From an uncultured Alphaproteobacteria bacterium (lineage in GTDB: Bacteria > Pseudomonadota > Alphaproteobacteria > HIMB59 > GCA-002718135): DNA of 64,000 bases. Shown piece by piece: positions 27,735-38,504 of the stretch (position 1 is its first letter; each line of letters starts with the position of its first letter). A program made the position numbers and the translations under genes. Under the pieces are notes generated by a model that was given only the letters and a program-made list of their open reading frames with translations, searched no databases and was not told where the DNA came from. The DNA lies in contig CACLXJ010000005.1 of NCBI GenBank assembly GCA_902610845.1, positions 1-64,000 of the forward strand, read 5' to 3'.

Positions 27735-27838
27735 AATTAATGGAAGGAGTTGAGACCCAAACAAGATTGTTACAGCTGCTTCTTTTCAGATCTGACTGGA
27801 TTAGCAATTTATTTGCCCTCAATCCTCCCTGTAGCAAT
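27735..27838 (-). ncRNA. ffs: Signal recognition particle RNA, small bacterial type
   Basis: Reverse strand: ...GGGAGGATTGAGGGCAAATAAATTGCTAATCCAGTCAGATCTGAAAAGAAGCAGCTGTAACAATCTTGTTTGGGTCTCAACTCCTTCC; domain IV match (TCAG..TCT-GAAA-AGA-AGCAGC, GNRA tetraloop) and terminal stem; immediately upstream of dnaX. Ends approximate. Confidence 0.85.
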
Positions 27839-27883
27839 ATAACATTAATGTAAATAAAATATAAATAGACTTTTCAAAAAATA

Positions 27884-28726
27884 CTATTTTTTCCTGAATG
27901 AAGATTTCTCATATACTCCAAGGATTTCTATCTTCTTACAAAAAAATTTCATCTCTTCTAACGCTAATTTTACAGATGTATTTTCAGGATGTCCCTCAAA
28001 ATCTACATAAAATTGCGCAACATCAAAACCCTGAGGGTGAATGTAACTCTCTAACTTAGTTATGTTAACACCATTACTAGCAAATCCACCAAGACATTTA
28101 TATAAAACCGCTGGAATACTTCTAACTGTAAATACTAATGTTGTAAGGATCCCTTTTGTTTCTGGACTTATATCTAATAAATTTTTTTGCATAACGAGAA
28201 ACCTGGTTACGTTATTTTGGGTATCTTGAAAATTTTTTTCCAAAATATCAAGGTCATAAATCTTAGCAGCAAGTGTAGATGCGATAGCGGCATCTTCAAT
28301 ATTATTTAACTCAGAAATTAGTTTAGCAGATCCAGCTGTATCAGCTTCAACAATCATTTGTTTATCTAGTTTTAAAATTTTCTTTCGACATTGAGCAATT
28401 CCCTGTTCATGACTTCTTATTCTTTTTATATCTGAAATTTTTGCACCTCTAATTCCAACTAAGTTATGATTTACTTCATAAAAATATTCATAAGTTATTT
28501 TTAAATCAGAGTCGGGTATTAATCTTTGAGTATCAGCTACTCTCCCTGCAAGAGAGTTTTCTATTGGAACCATTGCTGCTTCTGATTTTCCTGATCTAAC
28601 ATGTTCAAACATATCTTCAAAAGTTGCACACGGCATACTTGTTGCGTTTGGAAAAATATTTTTTCCAGCTTGTTCACTATAAGCACCATTTACACCTTGA
28701 AATGAAAAACTATCAATTTTTATCAT
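27884..28726 (-). CDS. pheA: Prephenate dehydratase
   Basis: FQGVNGAYSEQAGKNIFP; PIENSLAGRVADT; NVTRFLVM; ACT domain SIPAVLYKCLGGFASNGVNITKLESYI. Confidence 0.94.
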   Translation of the reverse strand: MIKIDSFSFQGVNGAYSEQAGKNIFPNATSMPCATFEDMFEHVRSGKSEAAMVPIENSLAGRVADTQRLIPDSDLKITYEYFYEVNHNLVGIRGAKISDIKRIRSHEQGIAQCRKKILKLDKQMIVEADTAGSAKLISELNNIEDAAIASTLAAKIYDLDILEKNFQDTQNNVTRFLVMQKNLLDISPETKGILTTLVFTVRSIPAVLYKCLGGFASNGVNITKLESYIHPQGFDVAQFYVDFEGHPENTSVKLALEEMKFFCKKIEILGVYEKSSFRKK

Positions 28727-29447
28727 TGTGCTCTCTTATATTAGTTTCAATATTTATTAAATCCTCTTTTGTATCTACACTCATTGGAACTTCAGGAACA
28801 TACATAACTCCAATTGGAATGTTAGAATCCATTGCTCTCATTTGTTCTAAGCTTAGATCGATTTCATTTTTTGATTTAGGTAGATTGATAAATGTATTTA
28901 TTGAATCTGGAGTATAACTGTAGATGCCAACATGATGGTATAAGTTTTTATTTTCTATTCTAACTTCTCTATAAAAACTTAACGCCTGCGCTATTTCATT
29001 TTCTTTAAAATCAACTTCAACTTTTGTTACATTGGGATTATTTAATTCATTGTCATTTAAGTTTGTTGCAAGTGTGCCAATAGTAAAATTTTTTTTTATT
29101 GGGTCAGTGACTTTAAGAATATGTTCTGGATTTATAAGAGGCATATCACCTTGTAGATTAATTATTACATCAATGTCTTTGTTATTTTTTATCTTTAAAA
29201 AAGCGGAGTGAACTCTATCCGTTCCAGATGGGAGATCTGGATCAGTCATAATAGCTTTGCCACCATTATTTACGATTAAATCATGCACTTCAATTTCAGA
29301 ACAAGCAACAAACACTTCTCCAATATTTGACTCAATTGCTTGTTGCCATACTCGTTGTATCATTGGAATACCATTTATCTCAATTAATGGTTTGCCCAGC
29401 AGTCTAGTGGAAGCCATTCGTGAAGGTATAATTACTACGCTTTTCAT
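28713..29447 (-). CDS. kdsB: 3-deoxy-manno-octulosonate cytidylyltransferase
   Basis: VIIPSRMASTRLLGKPLIEINGIPMIQRVWQQA; NLQGDMPLINP; HVGIYSYTPDSI. Confidence 0.95.
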   Translation of the reverse strand: MKSVVIIPSRMASTRLLGKPLIEINGIPMIQRVWQQAIESNIGEVFVACSEIEVHDLIVNNGGKAIMTDPDLPSGTDRVHSAFLKIKNNKDIDVIINLQGDMPLINPEHILKVTDPIKKNFTIGTLATNLNDNELNNPNVTKVEVDFKENEIAQALSFYREVRIENKNLYHHVGIYSYTPDSINTFINLPKSKNEIDLSLEQMRAMDSNIPIGVMYVPEVPMSVDTKEDLINIETNIREHNDKN

Positions 29448-29538
29448 AATTTATGCGACAATTAAGCAAGAGAATTTAAATTTCATACTTACGACAAATA
29501 TATTCTTTCTTCTAAAAAATCTGTATATGTACTTACAC

Positions 29539-30084
29539 ATGTCTGGGCTTGAAGTTAATAAAATTTTAGCATCTATTATATTAGCAGTCTTAATTGTTAC
29601 CCTTATCGGGCATTTTGGAGATTTAGTTATTGATATTGATCATGATGAAAAAAAAGAAACAGCTTATAAAATAGACGTTCCTGAGGATTCTACTGGCGTT
29701 GGAGTAGTAGAAAAAAAAGAAGAAGTAATAGAGCCAATTTCAATGTTATTAGCAAGTGCTTCTCTAGATAATGGAGAAAAATTATTCAAAAAATGTGCTA
29801 CGTGCCATAATTACGAAAAAGGTAGTGCAAATAAAGTAGGTCCACATTTATGGAATATATTAAACAGACCAAAGGCAAATGTTGAAGGTTTTGCTTACTC
29901 TAAAGCTCTAGCTGAATATGGTGGAGAATGGGGATATGAAGAGTTAGCAGAATTTTTATACAAACCAAAAAAATATATAAAAGGTACAAAAATGAACTTT
30001 GCAGGTTTGAAAAAAGTAAAAGATAGAGCAGACCTAGTTTATTTCTTAAGAGAGCACTCAGATAATCCGGCACCACTTCCATAG
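29539..30084 (+). CDS. Membrane-anchored class I cytochrome c
   Basis: N-terminal TM helix ILASIILAVLIVTLIGHFG; heme motif CATCH; VGPHLWNILNRPKANVEGFAYSKAL; TKMNFAGLKK. Start 29539 (or 29527) preferred over track start 29257, which overlaps kdsB. Confidence 0.92.
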   Translation: MSGLEVNKILASIILAVLIVTLIGHFGDLVIDIDHDEKKETAYKIDVPEDSTGVGVVEKKEEVIEPISMLLASASLDNGEKLFKKCATCHNYEKGSANKVGPHLWNILNRPKANVEGFAYSKALAEYGGEWGYEELAEFLYKPKKYIKGTKMNFAGLKKVKDRADLVYFLREHSDNPAPLP

Positions 30085-30093
30085 ACTAAAGTA

Positions 30094-30867
30094 ATGATCT
30101 TAGATACAGAAGAGTTTTCAAAATTTGCAAACTCTTTAGCCGATGATGCATCTAAAACTTCAATGCATTATTTTAGAAATAAAATTGAAATAGAAATCAA
30201 AGATGATGAAAGTCCTGTAACTCTAGCAGATAAAGAAACAGAACAGGTATTAAGAGAGAGAATAAGAAAAGAATATCCTGATCATGGAATTTTAGGTGAG
30301 GAGTATGAAAATGAAAAAATAGATGCTGAATTTATATGGGTATTAGATCCTATAGATGGCACAAGAAGCTATATAGCTGGACATAAAGATTTTGGTAATT
30401 TAATTGCATTACTTCATAATAAAAAACCAATTTTAGGAATTATTAATTGTCCTGCACATGATGAGCGATGGATAGGAATAAAAAATCAAAAAACAAAATG
30501 TAATAGAAAAGATGTTCAAACTAGCGAAATTAAAAAAATCAGAGATGCCTATCTTTTTACATCTGGATTATATTTTGATGAACCTCAAATAAAAAAAGGA
30601 TTAGAATTACTCAAAGAAAAATCAAGATACTATAGACTTGGTGGTGACTGTTACATGTATGGAATGTTAGCCTCAGGTCTAATTGATATTGTTTTAGAAG
30701 ATACATTAAAAGTGCACGATTATATGGCTCTTGTAAATATAATTGAAGGAGCTGGGGGGGTAATTACTGATAAGTTTGGACAAGATATATCTTTAGAATC
30801 AGATGGCAGTTTAGTTGCCTCCAGTACAAGCTCTCTTCATGATGAAATAATTAAATTAATAAACTAA
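30094..30867 (+). CDS. Inositol monophosphatase family protein (histidinol-phosphatase-like)
   Basis: LADKETEQVLRERIRKEYPDHGILGEEYE; WVLDPIDGTRSYIAGHKDFGNLIAL. Confidence 0.9.
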   Translation: MILDTEEFSKFANSLADDASKTSMHYFRNKIEIEIKDDESPVTLADKETEQVLRERIRKEYPDHGILGEEYENEKIDAEFIWVLDPIDGTRSYIAGHKDFGNLIALLHNKKPILGIINCPAHDERWIGIKNQKTKCNRKDVQTSEIKKIRDAYLFTSGLYFDEPQIKKGLELLKEKSRYYRLGGDCYMYGMLASGLIDIVLEDTLKVHDYMALVNIIEGAGGVITDKFGQDISLESDGSLVASSTSSLHDEIIKLIN

Positions 30868-30908
30868 AATTTATTTTAATTTTTAATAAATAGACATATA
30901 TTAAAATT

Positions 30909-32735
30909 ATGAAAATACTCACTTTGATCTTTACATTTAGTCTAATTCTTCAACTAAAAGCACAAGCAAATACTAATATATCACATGCAATTGCAATGCA
31001 TGGTGAGCCAAAATACTCAAAAGATTTTGAAAATGTTGAATACATTAATCCAAATTCAAGCAAGGGTGGATCAATAGTAAGAAGTGCCATTGGAACCTAT
31101 GACAGTTTCAATCCATTTATTTTAAAAGGAACCTCGGCAGCTGGAATTGGAGGATTGTATGAAACATTAACAACGGGATCAAGTGATGAAGCATTTACGG
31201 AATACGGATTATTGGCAGAAACGATTGAATGGCCAGATGATAGATCTTGGGTTTCATTTACATTAAGAAACGAAGCATTTTGGCACGATGGGAAAAAAAT
31301 TACAGCTGACGATGTTGTTTGGACATTTAATACCCTAATAGAAAAAGGCCACCCATTTTATAAATACTACTATGGAGATGTTAAAGAAGTAATTAAAGAA
31401 CAAGAAAATAAAGTTAGATTTAATTTTACAACAAATACGAATAAAGAATTAGTATTAATTGCTGGTCAATTACCTGTACTTCCAAAACATTATTGGGAAA
31501 ATAAAAACTTTGAAGAAACATCTCTGGAAATACCAATTGGAAGTGGTCCATATAAAATTAAATCTTTTGATAGTGGAAGATCAATTACTTACGAACTAGA
31601 TCAAAATTATTGGGGTTTTGGTGCATCTATTCCAATTAAAATTGGTAAAGATAACTTTGGCACAATCAGATATGATTATTACAAAGACAGAGGTATTGAA
31701 AGAGAAGCTTTTAAATCTGGTGAGATTGATTTCTTCTCTGAAAATTCATCAAAAGAATGGGCAACTGCGTATGATATAAACGCTGTGAATCAAGGCTTAA
31801 TTAAAAAACAATTAATAAGTCACGAAAATCCACAAGGTATGCAAGGTTTTGCATTTAATATAAGAAAAGACAAATTTAAAGATAGAAGAGTAAGAAAGGC
31901 TCTTTCTAATGCTTTTGATTTTGAGTGGTCAAATAAAAATTTATTCTTTGATGCATATAAAAGAACAGATAGCTTTTTTGAAAATTCAGAACTTGCTTCC
32001 TCTGGTCTTCCCTCAAAAGAAGAATTAAATTATTTAAATCCATATTTTGATGTACTGCCAAAAGAAATATTTACAAAGGAATATACAAATCCAGTCACAG
32101 ATGGTTCCGGTTATATGAGGATGCAACTGCAAGAAGCTTCAAAGCTTCTAGAAGAAACTGGATGGGAATTAGTTGATGGTAAACTTTTACATTCTAATAC
32201 AAAAGAACCTTTTGAATTTGAAATCTTGTTACGATCACCAGCGTTTGAGAGAATAGTTTTCCCATTTAAAGACAATCTTGAAAAATTAGGAATAATTGCA
32301 GAAGTAAGAACAATCGATAGTGCACAATATCAAAAAAGAATGGAAACATTTGATTTTGATATGGTTGTGCAAACCTTTGGTCAATCTTTATCTCCAGGTA
32401 ACGAGCAAAGAAATTTTTGGGGTTCTGATGCAGCAGATACTGATGGCTCTAGAAATGTTGTTGGTATAAAAAATTATGCTGTAGATGGATTAATTGAAAG
32501 CCTAATTAAAGCTAGTGATAGAGAAGAATTAATTACAATTACCAAAGCTCTAGATCGTGTTCTTCTATGGAATTATTATGTTATTCCACAATGGCATATC
32601 TCCTCATACAGAGTTCTTTACTGGGATTTTTTTAATCAACCAAAAATAAAACCAAAATATTCTTTAGGCTTTGATACATGGTGGATTAATCAGAATAAAT
32701 TTGAAACGATCCAATCAAATAGAACATCAAACTAA
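30909..32735 (+). CDS. yejA: Peptide ABC transporter substrate-binding protein, YejA-like
   Basis: SBP family 5: ETLTTGSSDEAFTEYGLLAETIEWPDDRSWVSFTLR; followed by yejB/E/F homologs. Confidence 0.88.
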   Translation: MKILTLIFTFSLILQLKAQANTNISHAIAMHGEPKYSKDFENVEYINPNSSKGGSIVRSAIGTYDSFNPFILKGTSAAGIGGLYETLTTGSSDEAFTEYGLLAETIEWPDDRSWVSFTLRNEAFWHDGKKITADDVVWTFNTLIEKGHPFYKYYYGDVKEVIKEQENKVRFNFTTNTNKELVLIAGQLPVLPKHYWENKNFEETSLEIPIGSGPYKIKSFDSGRSITYELDQNYWGFGASIPIKIGKDNFGTIRYDYYKDRGIEREAFKSGEIDFFSENSSKEWATAYDINAVNQGLIKKQLISHENPQGMQGFAFNIRKDKFKDRRVRKALSNAFDFEWSNKNLFFDAYKRTDSFFENSELASSGLPSKEELNYLNPYFDVLPKEIFTKEYTNPVTDGSGYMRMQLQEASKLLEETGWELVDGKLLHSNTKEPFEFEILLRSPAFERIVFPFKDNLEKLGIIAEVRTIDSAQYQKRMETFDFDMVVQTFGQSLSPGNEQRNFWGSDAADTDGSRNVVGIKNYAVDGLIESLIKASDREELITITKALDRVLLWNYYVIPQWHISSYRVLYWDFFNQPKIKPKYSLGFDTWWINQNKFETIQSNRTSN

Positions 32736-32774
32736 TTATTAAAGTTTATTAGAAATAATATAAAATAGCACAAT

Positions 32775-33878
32775 ATGGGTGCTTACTTAATAAAAAGACT
32801 TCTTTTAATTATCCCAACTCTTTTTGGGATAATGGTTATAAATTTTGCAATCATTCAAATTGTTCCAGGAGGCCCAGTAGAACAAATGATTGCACAAATG
32901 ACTGGTACAGCTGTTGAGTCAACAGCTCGATTTTCAGGTGGTGGCGAGGGTGAAACTTTAGAGTTTAATCGAGATAATTCTACATCAGTTAATGATAGTA
33001 AATATAGAGGAGCACAAGGCCTAGATCCAGATGTTATAAAAGAAATTGAAAAGATGTATGGAATGGACAAACCGGCACATCAACGTTTCATGAAAATGTT
33101 AAAAGATTATTTAACTTTTGATTTTGGAGAAAGTTTTTTTAGAGATCAAAAAGTTACTTCAATTGTTTTAGATAAAATGCCAGTTTCAATATCACTTGGT
33201 TTATGGACAACTTTATTAGTATATTTGATATCTATACCTCTTGGTATAAGAAAAGCGATAAAGGATGGATCAAGGTTTGATATAGTCTCAAGTTCTATTG
33301 TAACAATTGGTTATGCAATACCAAATTTTTTATTTGCTGTAATACTAATTGTATTTTTTGCAGGAGGAAGGTTTTATGATATTTTTCCTCTAAGAGGTTT
33401 ATTTTCTGAGAATTTTGATGAGTTAACATTATTTCAGAAAATACTAGATTACTTCTGGCATTTAGCACTGCCTTTAACTGCCATGCTTGTAAGCGGATTT
33501 GCTGGATTAACTTTTTTAACAAAAAATTCATTCCTTGATCAAGTAAATCAACAATATGTAATTACTGCACGTTCTAAAGGTTTAACTGAAAGAAAGGTTC
33601 TTTATAGTCATGTATTTAGAAATGCAATGTTAATAGTAATTGCTGGTTTTCCATCAGCATTTATTGGAATTCTTTTTTCAAGTTCTCTTTTCATTGAGGT
33701 TATTTTTTCTTTAGATGGGTTGGGGTTACTAGGATACGAAGCTGCTCTGACAAGAGATTATCCAGTTATATTTGCAACACTTTATTTTTTCTCATTACTC
33801 GGTTTAGTTATGGGAATAATTGGGGATTTTATGTACTCAATTATTGATCCACGTATAGATTTTGAATCAAGACAATGA
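32775..33878 (+). CDS. yejB: Peptide ABC transporter permease, YejB-like
   Basis: [36 protein letters not shown]; permease EAA region. Confidence 0.91.
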   Translation: MGAYLIKRLLLIIPTLFGIMVINFAIIQIVPGGPVEQMIAQMTGTAVESTARFSGGGEGETLEFNRDNSTSVNDSKYRGAQGLDPDVIKEIEKMYGMDKPAHQRFMKMLKDYLTFDFGESFFRDQKVTSIVLDKMPVSISLGLWTTLLVYLISIPLGIRKAIKDGSRFDIVSSSIVTIGYAIPNFLFAVILIVFFAGGRFYDIFPLRGLFSENFDELTLFQKILDYFWHLALPLTAMLVSGFAGLTFLTKNSFLDQVNQQYVITARSKGLTERKVLYSHVFRNAMLIVIAGFPSAFIGILFSSSLFIEVIFSLDGLGLLGYEAALTRDYPVIFATLYFFSLLGLVMGIIGDFMYSIIDPRIDFESRQ

Positions 33879-34903
33879 AGAAATTATCAAAATTAAATCA
33901 AAGAAGACTGAATAATTTTAAGAACAACAAGAGAGGTTATTACTCTTTTTGGATATTTAGTTTTTTATTTATTATTTCTTTGTTTGCTAATTTTATTGCA
34001 AATGAAAAGCCTTTATTAGTAAAATATAACTCAAATTTTTATTATCCAATATTTTCTTTCTATTCAGAAACAACATTTGGAGGAGATTTTGAAACAGAGG
34101 CAGATTATAAAGACCCATATGTTAAAAAGTTAATTGGGGAAAATGGATGGATGATTATGCCTATAATTCCATATTCGTATAATACTATAATAAGAGATTT
34201 ATCAGCTCCAGCCCCTTCACCACCATCAAATAAGAATTGGCTTGGAACCGATGATCAAGCAAGAGATGTATTATCAAGGCTAATATATGGTTTTCGAATC
34301 TCAATATTATTTGGATTTACTCTAACATTTTTCTCAATGATTATTGGAGTATCAGCTGGAGCTATACAGGGGTATTTTGGAGGAAAAACTGATTTATTTT
34401 TTCAAAGATTTATGGAGGTATGGTCAGCTATACCAACACTATATGTTTTGATAATTTTAGCGAGTGTAATTCAACCAAATTTTTGGTGGTTACTTATTAT
34501 TTTACTACTTTTTAGTTGGATGGGCTATGTTGGTGTTGTACGTGCAGAATTTCTTAGAGCAAGAAATTTTGATTATATAAGAGCTGCAAGGGCATTAGGC
34601 GTTTCAAACACAAGGATTATGATTAGGCACATGCTCCCAAATGCAACAATAGCTACAGTTACCTTTCTTCCTTTTAGTTTAAGCGCATCTGTAACAGCTT
34701 TATCAGGTTTAGATTTTTTGGGCTTTGGTTTACCACCAGGATCTGCATCTTTAGGCGAAATGGTAAATCAAGGAAGAAATAATTTACAAGCACCATGGCT
34801 TGGAATTACCAGTTTTTTAACATTAGGTATAATGTTAGGATTACTTGTATTTGTTGGAGAGGCCATAAGAGACTCCTTGGATCCTAGAAAGACATTTAGT
34901 TAA
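33875..34903 (+). CDS. yejE: Peptide ABC transporter permease, YejE-like
   Basis: [74 protein letters not shown]. Confidence 0.91.
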   Translation: MKKLSKLNQRRLNNFKNNKRGYYSFWIFSFLFIISLFANFIANEKPLLVKYNSNFYYPIFSFYSETTFGGDFETEADYKDPYVKKLIGENGWMIMPIIPYSYNTIIRDLSAPAPSPPSNKNWLGTDDQARDVLSRLIYGFRISILFGFTLTFFSMIIGVSAGAIQGYFGGKTDLFFQRFMEVWSAIPTLYVLIILASVIQPNFWWLLIILLLFSWMGYVGVVRAEFLRARNFDYIRAARALGVSNTRIMIRHMLPNATIATVTFLPFSLSASVTALSGLDFLGFGLPPGSASLGEMVNQGRNNLQAPWLGITSFLTLGIMLGLLVFVGEAIRDSLDPRKTFS

Positions 34904-34904
34904 T

Positions 34905-36482
34905 ATGGATTCGATTATATCAATCAAGAACCTCTGTGTTACGTTTAATAATAATAATGAAGTTATTAAAAACGTAAATATCAAAATCCTTAAAGGCAAA
35001 ACTACTGCAATAGTTGGTGAATCAGGATCTGGAAAAACTCTATCAGCACTAAGTATACTAAGATTATTACCAAGTAGCGCTAAAATTACTAAAGGTGAAA
35101 TTTTATATAAAGAAAATAATATTTTGAAACTTAATAAAGAAAAAATTCAAAAAATAAGAGGTAATAAAATCTCTACAATTTTTCAAGAGCCAATGACAAG
35201 CTTAAACCCTTTGCATACTATAAACAAACAAATTGTGGAAATAATAACTAATCATAATATAATTAAAAAAGAAAAAGCATTTATTAAAACTCAACAATTA
35301 TTAAATCTAGTTGGTCTCGAACAAATTGCAAATAGACCTAAAGTTTATCCATATGAATTATCAGGTGGACAAAGACAAAGAGCTATGATTGCAATGAGTA
35401 TAGCTAACAATCCCGATGTATTGATTGCAGATGAACCGACAACTGCTCTAGATGTAACTATACAAATGCAAATATTGAACCTACTCTCTAATCTTCAAAA
35501 CAAACTTGGAATGACTATGCTTTTTATTAGTCACGATCTTTCAGTCATTAAAAAGGTAGCAGATTTTATATATGTTATGAAAGATGGCAAAATTGTTGAG
35601 AATGGTTCAAGTGAGAAAATTTTCAAATATCCAGAACATTCCTATACTAAGGAATTAATTTCATCACAAAGCAAAAAGAAAGTTAGAAATGATCTTCATC
35701 AAAGTGAAATATTAAAAGTTGAAAATCTTGATGTATGGTATCCAATAAAAAAGGGACTATTAAAAAGAACTATTGATTATGTTAAAGCAATAAACAAGGT
35801 TAGTTTTACTTTAAACAAAGGTGAAAGTTTAGGAATTGTTGGTGAGTCTGGCTCAGGAAAAACTTCGCTTATATTAGCAATTTTAAAACTAATAAATTGC
35901 AAAGGACAAATTATAATAAACAAACAAAATATTGAGTTACTTAATGATAAAGAAATTTTAAAATTACGAAAAGAGATTCAAATAGTTTTCCAAGATCCAT
36001 TTTCATCCCTAAGTCCACGTATGAATGTTGAAGAAATAATTTCTGAAGGTTTAAATATTCATTATTCAAAAATTGGTAATGATCAGAAGAAAAAAAGAAT
36101 AAAAGATGTATTAAAAAAAGTTGGGTTAAATTATTCTAAAAGTATTAACAAATATCCACACGAATTTTCAGGCGGTCAAAGACAAAGGATTGCAATTGCA
36201 AGAGCTTTAATATTGGAACCAAAAATATTAATATTGGATGAGCCAACTTCAGCTTTGGATATTACAATACAAAATCAAATCATTGATTTGCTTAATGAAA
36301 TACAAAGAGATTTGTCTCTTAGTTATATTTTTATAAGTCATGATATGAAAGTTATTAGATCCATTTCAGACAATATTATTGTATTAAAAAATGGAGTAAT
36401 AGTTGAACAAAATATTTGTGAAGAATTATTTAATCATCCTAAATCTGATTATACCAAGAACTTAATTAGATCAGTATTGTAA
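34905..36482 (+). CDS. yejF: Peptide ABC transporter ATP-binding protein (duplicated NBD), YejF-like
   Basis: Two Walker A (GESGSGKT) and two signature motifs (LSGGQRQRAMIAMSIA, FSGGQRQRIAIARAL). Confidence 0.93.
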   Translation: MDSIISIKNLCVTFNNNNEVIKNVNIKILKGKTTAIVGESGSGKTLSALSILRLLPSSAKITKGEILYKENNILKLNKEKIQKIRGNKISTIFQEPMTSLNPLHTINKQIVEIITNHNIIKKEKAFIKTQQLLNLVGLEQIANRPKVYPYELSGGQRQRAMIAMSIANNPDVLIADEPTTALDVTIQMQILNLLSNLQNKLGMTMLFISHDLSVIKKVADFIYVMKDGKIVENGSSEKIFKYPEHSYTKELISSQSKKKVRNDLHQSEILKVENLDVWYPIKKGLLKRTIDYVKAINKVSFTLNKGESLGIVGESGSGKTSLILAILKLINCKGQIIINKQNIELLNDKEILKLRKEIQIVFQDPFSSLSPRMNVEEIISEGLNIHYSKIGNDQKKKRIKDVLKKVGLNYSKSINKYPHEFSGGQRQRIAIARALILEPKILILDEPTSALDITIQNQIIDLLNEIQRDLSLSYIFISHDMKVIRSISDNIIVLKNGVIVEQNICEELFNHPKSDYTKNLIRSVL

Positions 36483-36492
36483 TGTTTAAATT

Positions 36493-38469
36493 ATGATAAA
36501 TGAACCTATTGTTAAAAAAAGAGAGGAATTAATAAATCTTTTTGAACAAAAAAAATACTCTGAATTAATAAAAAATATTTTAGAATTAAAAAGAAAATTT
36601 CCTAGATCAATTTTTTTGCTAAGCTTATCTGGTAATATTTATAGTAATTTAGGAAACTATGAAAAGAGTATAGAAAGTTTTAAAGAAATAATCAAAATTG
36701 ATAAAAATAATTCAGATGCATATTATAATTTAGGAATTATATACAAAACAATAAAAGAATTTGATAATTCAATAATTAATTACAATAAATGTATAGAAAT
36801 AAATCCATATAAGTTTGAGGCTTATAATAACTTAGGTAACATTTATAGAGATAAAAATAAGACAAAACTAGCAATTGATAAATATATACAATGTCTAGAA
36901 ATAAATCCTAATTATACGATTGCACTTCAAAACTTTGGTGTTTGTTTACAAAACTTTAGATTCTCAAAAAGCTCAAAAGTAATTGATAGAAATATATTAA
37001 ATCTTTTAAAAAAAAATAATATTTTGAGACCCTTTGATATAATTCAAAACTTAATTGAATATTTATACTTAAATCCAAAAATATTATCAATTACAAATAA
37101 TTTAGAAATATTAGATAAAAAATATTCATTAGATGAATTAATAAATGAAATTTTAAATTTAAAAATATTAGTATTACTATTAAAAATAACTCCAATTACA
37201 GATTTAAAGTTAGAAAAATTAATTAAATATTTAAGAAAAAATATTTTACTAAATATTATATCAATCAAAGATAAAGAAAAGGCTCTTGAACTTATGGGTG
37301 CGATAGCATCTCAGTGTTTTATAAATGAATATATATACTCTCATGAAAATGTTGAATTAAATGCTCTGACAAAAATTAAAAAGAAAATATATTCAAATTT
37401 TGATCAAAAATTATACAATGATAATAGTTTACTCATTACCTGTTTAGCAGCTTATAAATCTCTAAATTTATATAAATTTCCTATAAAGATATTAGACATA
37501 GAGTGCATTTCTGATTTAATTAAAAAACAAATTTCTGACCCAAAAAAAGAACAGCAATTAAAAGAAGAACTTTTATCAACAAAAATTGAAAATTTTATTT
37601 CTTCAAAAGTAAAAAAACAATATGAAAACAATCCCTATCCTAGATGGAATAAAACTGCATTAACTAATAACCCAAAAATTCCTAATGATTTTTTTAAAAG
37701 TTTAGAATTAAATTTTGAAAACAAAAGTATAAAAAACTGGCAAAATGTTGAAGTTTTAGTAGCTGGATGCGGTACTGGTCAACACGCAATTACTACTGCA
37801 ACTAAATATGCAAACTCGTTTATTACTGCAATTGATTTAAGTTTAAATAGTTTAAGTTATGCAAAAAGAAAAGCAACTGAGTTGGGTGTACAAAATATTG
37901 ATTTTATTCAAATGGATATTTTGGATTTGGAAAATTATGGAAAAAAATTTCATGTCATTGAAAGTATTGGTGTTTTACACCATATGGAAAATCCTTATGA
38001 AGGATGGATGAAATTATACAATGTTTTAATTAATAATGGATTAATGATGATTGGTTTATATAGCAAAATTGCAAGAAATCATATTCATAGAATAAGAAAT
38101 GATATTGCAGATCTTGATCTAAAAATTAATAGTGAAAATATCAAGAAATTCAGAGATAAAATTATAGACTCTAGCAAGAAGGATTATAAACTAATTACTC
38201 AAAGCACAGATTTTTACTCATTAAGTAGTTTAAGAGATTTAATATTTCATGTTCAAGAACACAACTTTACAATAACTGAAATATATGATTTTTTAAAAAA
38301 AACAAATTTGAAATTCTGTGGTTTTGAAAATAGACAATTATTAAATTATTTTAAGAAAACGAATAATAAAGTAAATGATCTTTATGATTTATCAATATGG
38401 AATGAATTTGAAATTAAATATCCAAGAATTTTTGCAGGTATGTATCAATTTTGGTGTCAGAAGAGGTAA
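36493..38469 (+). CDS. TPR-repeat / class I SAM methyltransferase fusion
   Basis: TPR repeats (SDAYYNLGIIYKTIKEFDNSIINYNKCIEINPY...); C-terminal VLVAGCGTGQHAITTA and ESIGVLHHMENPYEGW; linker KKQYENNPYPRWNK. Confidence 0.88.
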   Translation: MINEPIVKKREELINLFEQKKYSELIKNILELKRKFPRSIFLLSLSGNIYSNLGNYEKSIESFKEIIKIDKNNSDAYYNLGIIYKTIKEFDNSIINYNKCIEINPYKFEAYNNLGNIYRDKNKTKLAIDKYIQCLEINPNYTIALQNFGVCLQNFRFSKSSKVIDRNILNLLKKNNILRPFDIIQNLIEYLYLNPKILSITNNLEILDKKYSLDELINEILNLKILVLLLKITPITDLKLEKLIKYLRKNILLNIISIKDKEKALELMGAIASQCFINEYIYSHENVELNALTKIKKKIYSNFDQKLYNDNSLLITCLAAYKSLNLYKFPIKILDIECISDLIKKQISDPKKEQQLKEELLSTKIENFISSKVKKQYENNPYPRWNKTALTNNPKIPNDFFKSLELNFENKSIKNWQNVEVLVAGCGTGQHAITTATKYANSFITAIDLSLNSLSYAKRKATELGVQNIDFIQMDILDLENYGKKFHVIESIGVLHHMENPYEGWMKLYNVLINNGLMMIGLYSKIARNHIHRIRNDIADLDLKINSENIKKFRDKIIDSSKKDYKLITQSTDFYSLSSLRDLIFHVQEHNFTITEIYDFLKKTNLKFCGFENRQLLNYFKKTNNKVNDLYDLSIWNEFEIKYPRIFAGMYQFWCQKR

Positions 38470-38504
38470 TTGAATTTATAAGTTATTAATTTAGTGATTT
38501 AACT

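Noticed and set aside
27732-27764. Extended dnaX start (MFGSQLLPLII...)
   Set aside because: Extension lies in the SRP RNA 3' stem; MTEEKKYKVLARKFRPKKF is the family-typical start.
29257-29538. Extended N-terminus of the cytochrome c ORF
   Set aside because: Runs antisense through kdsB; the TM-anchor start at 29539 (or 29527) fits cytochrome c architecture.
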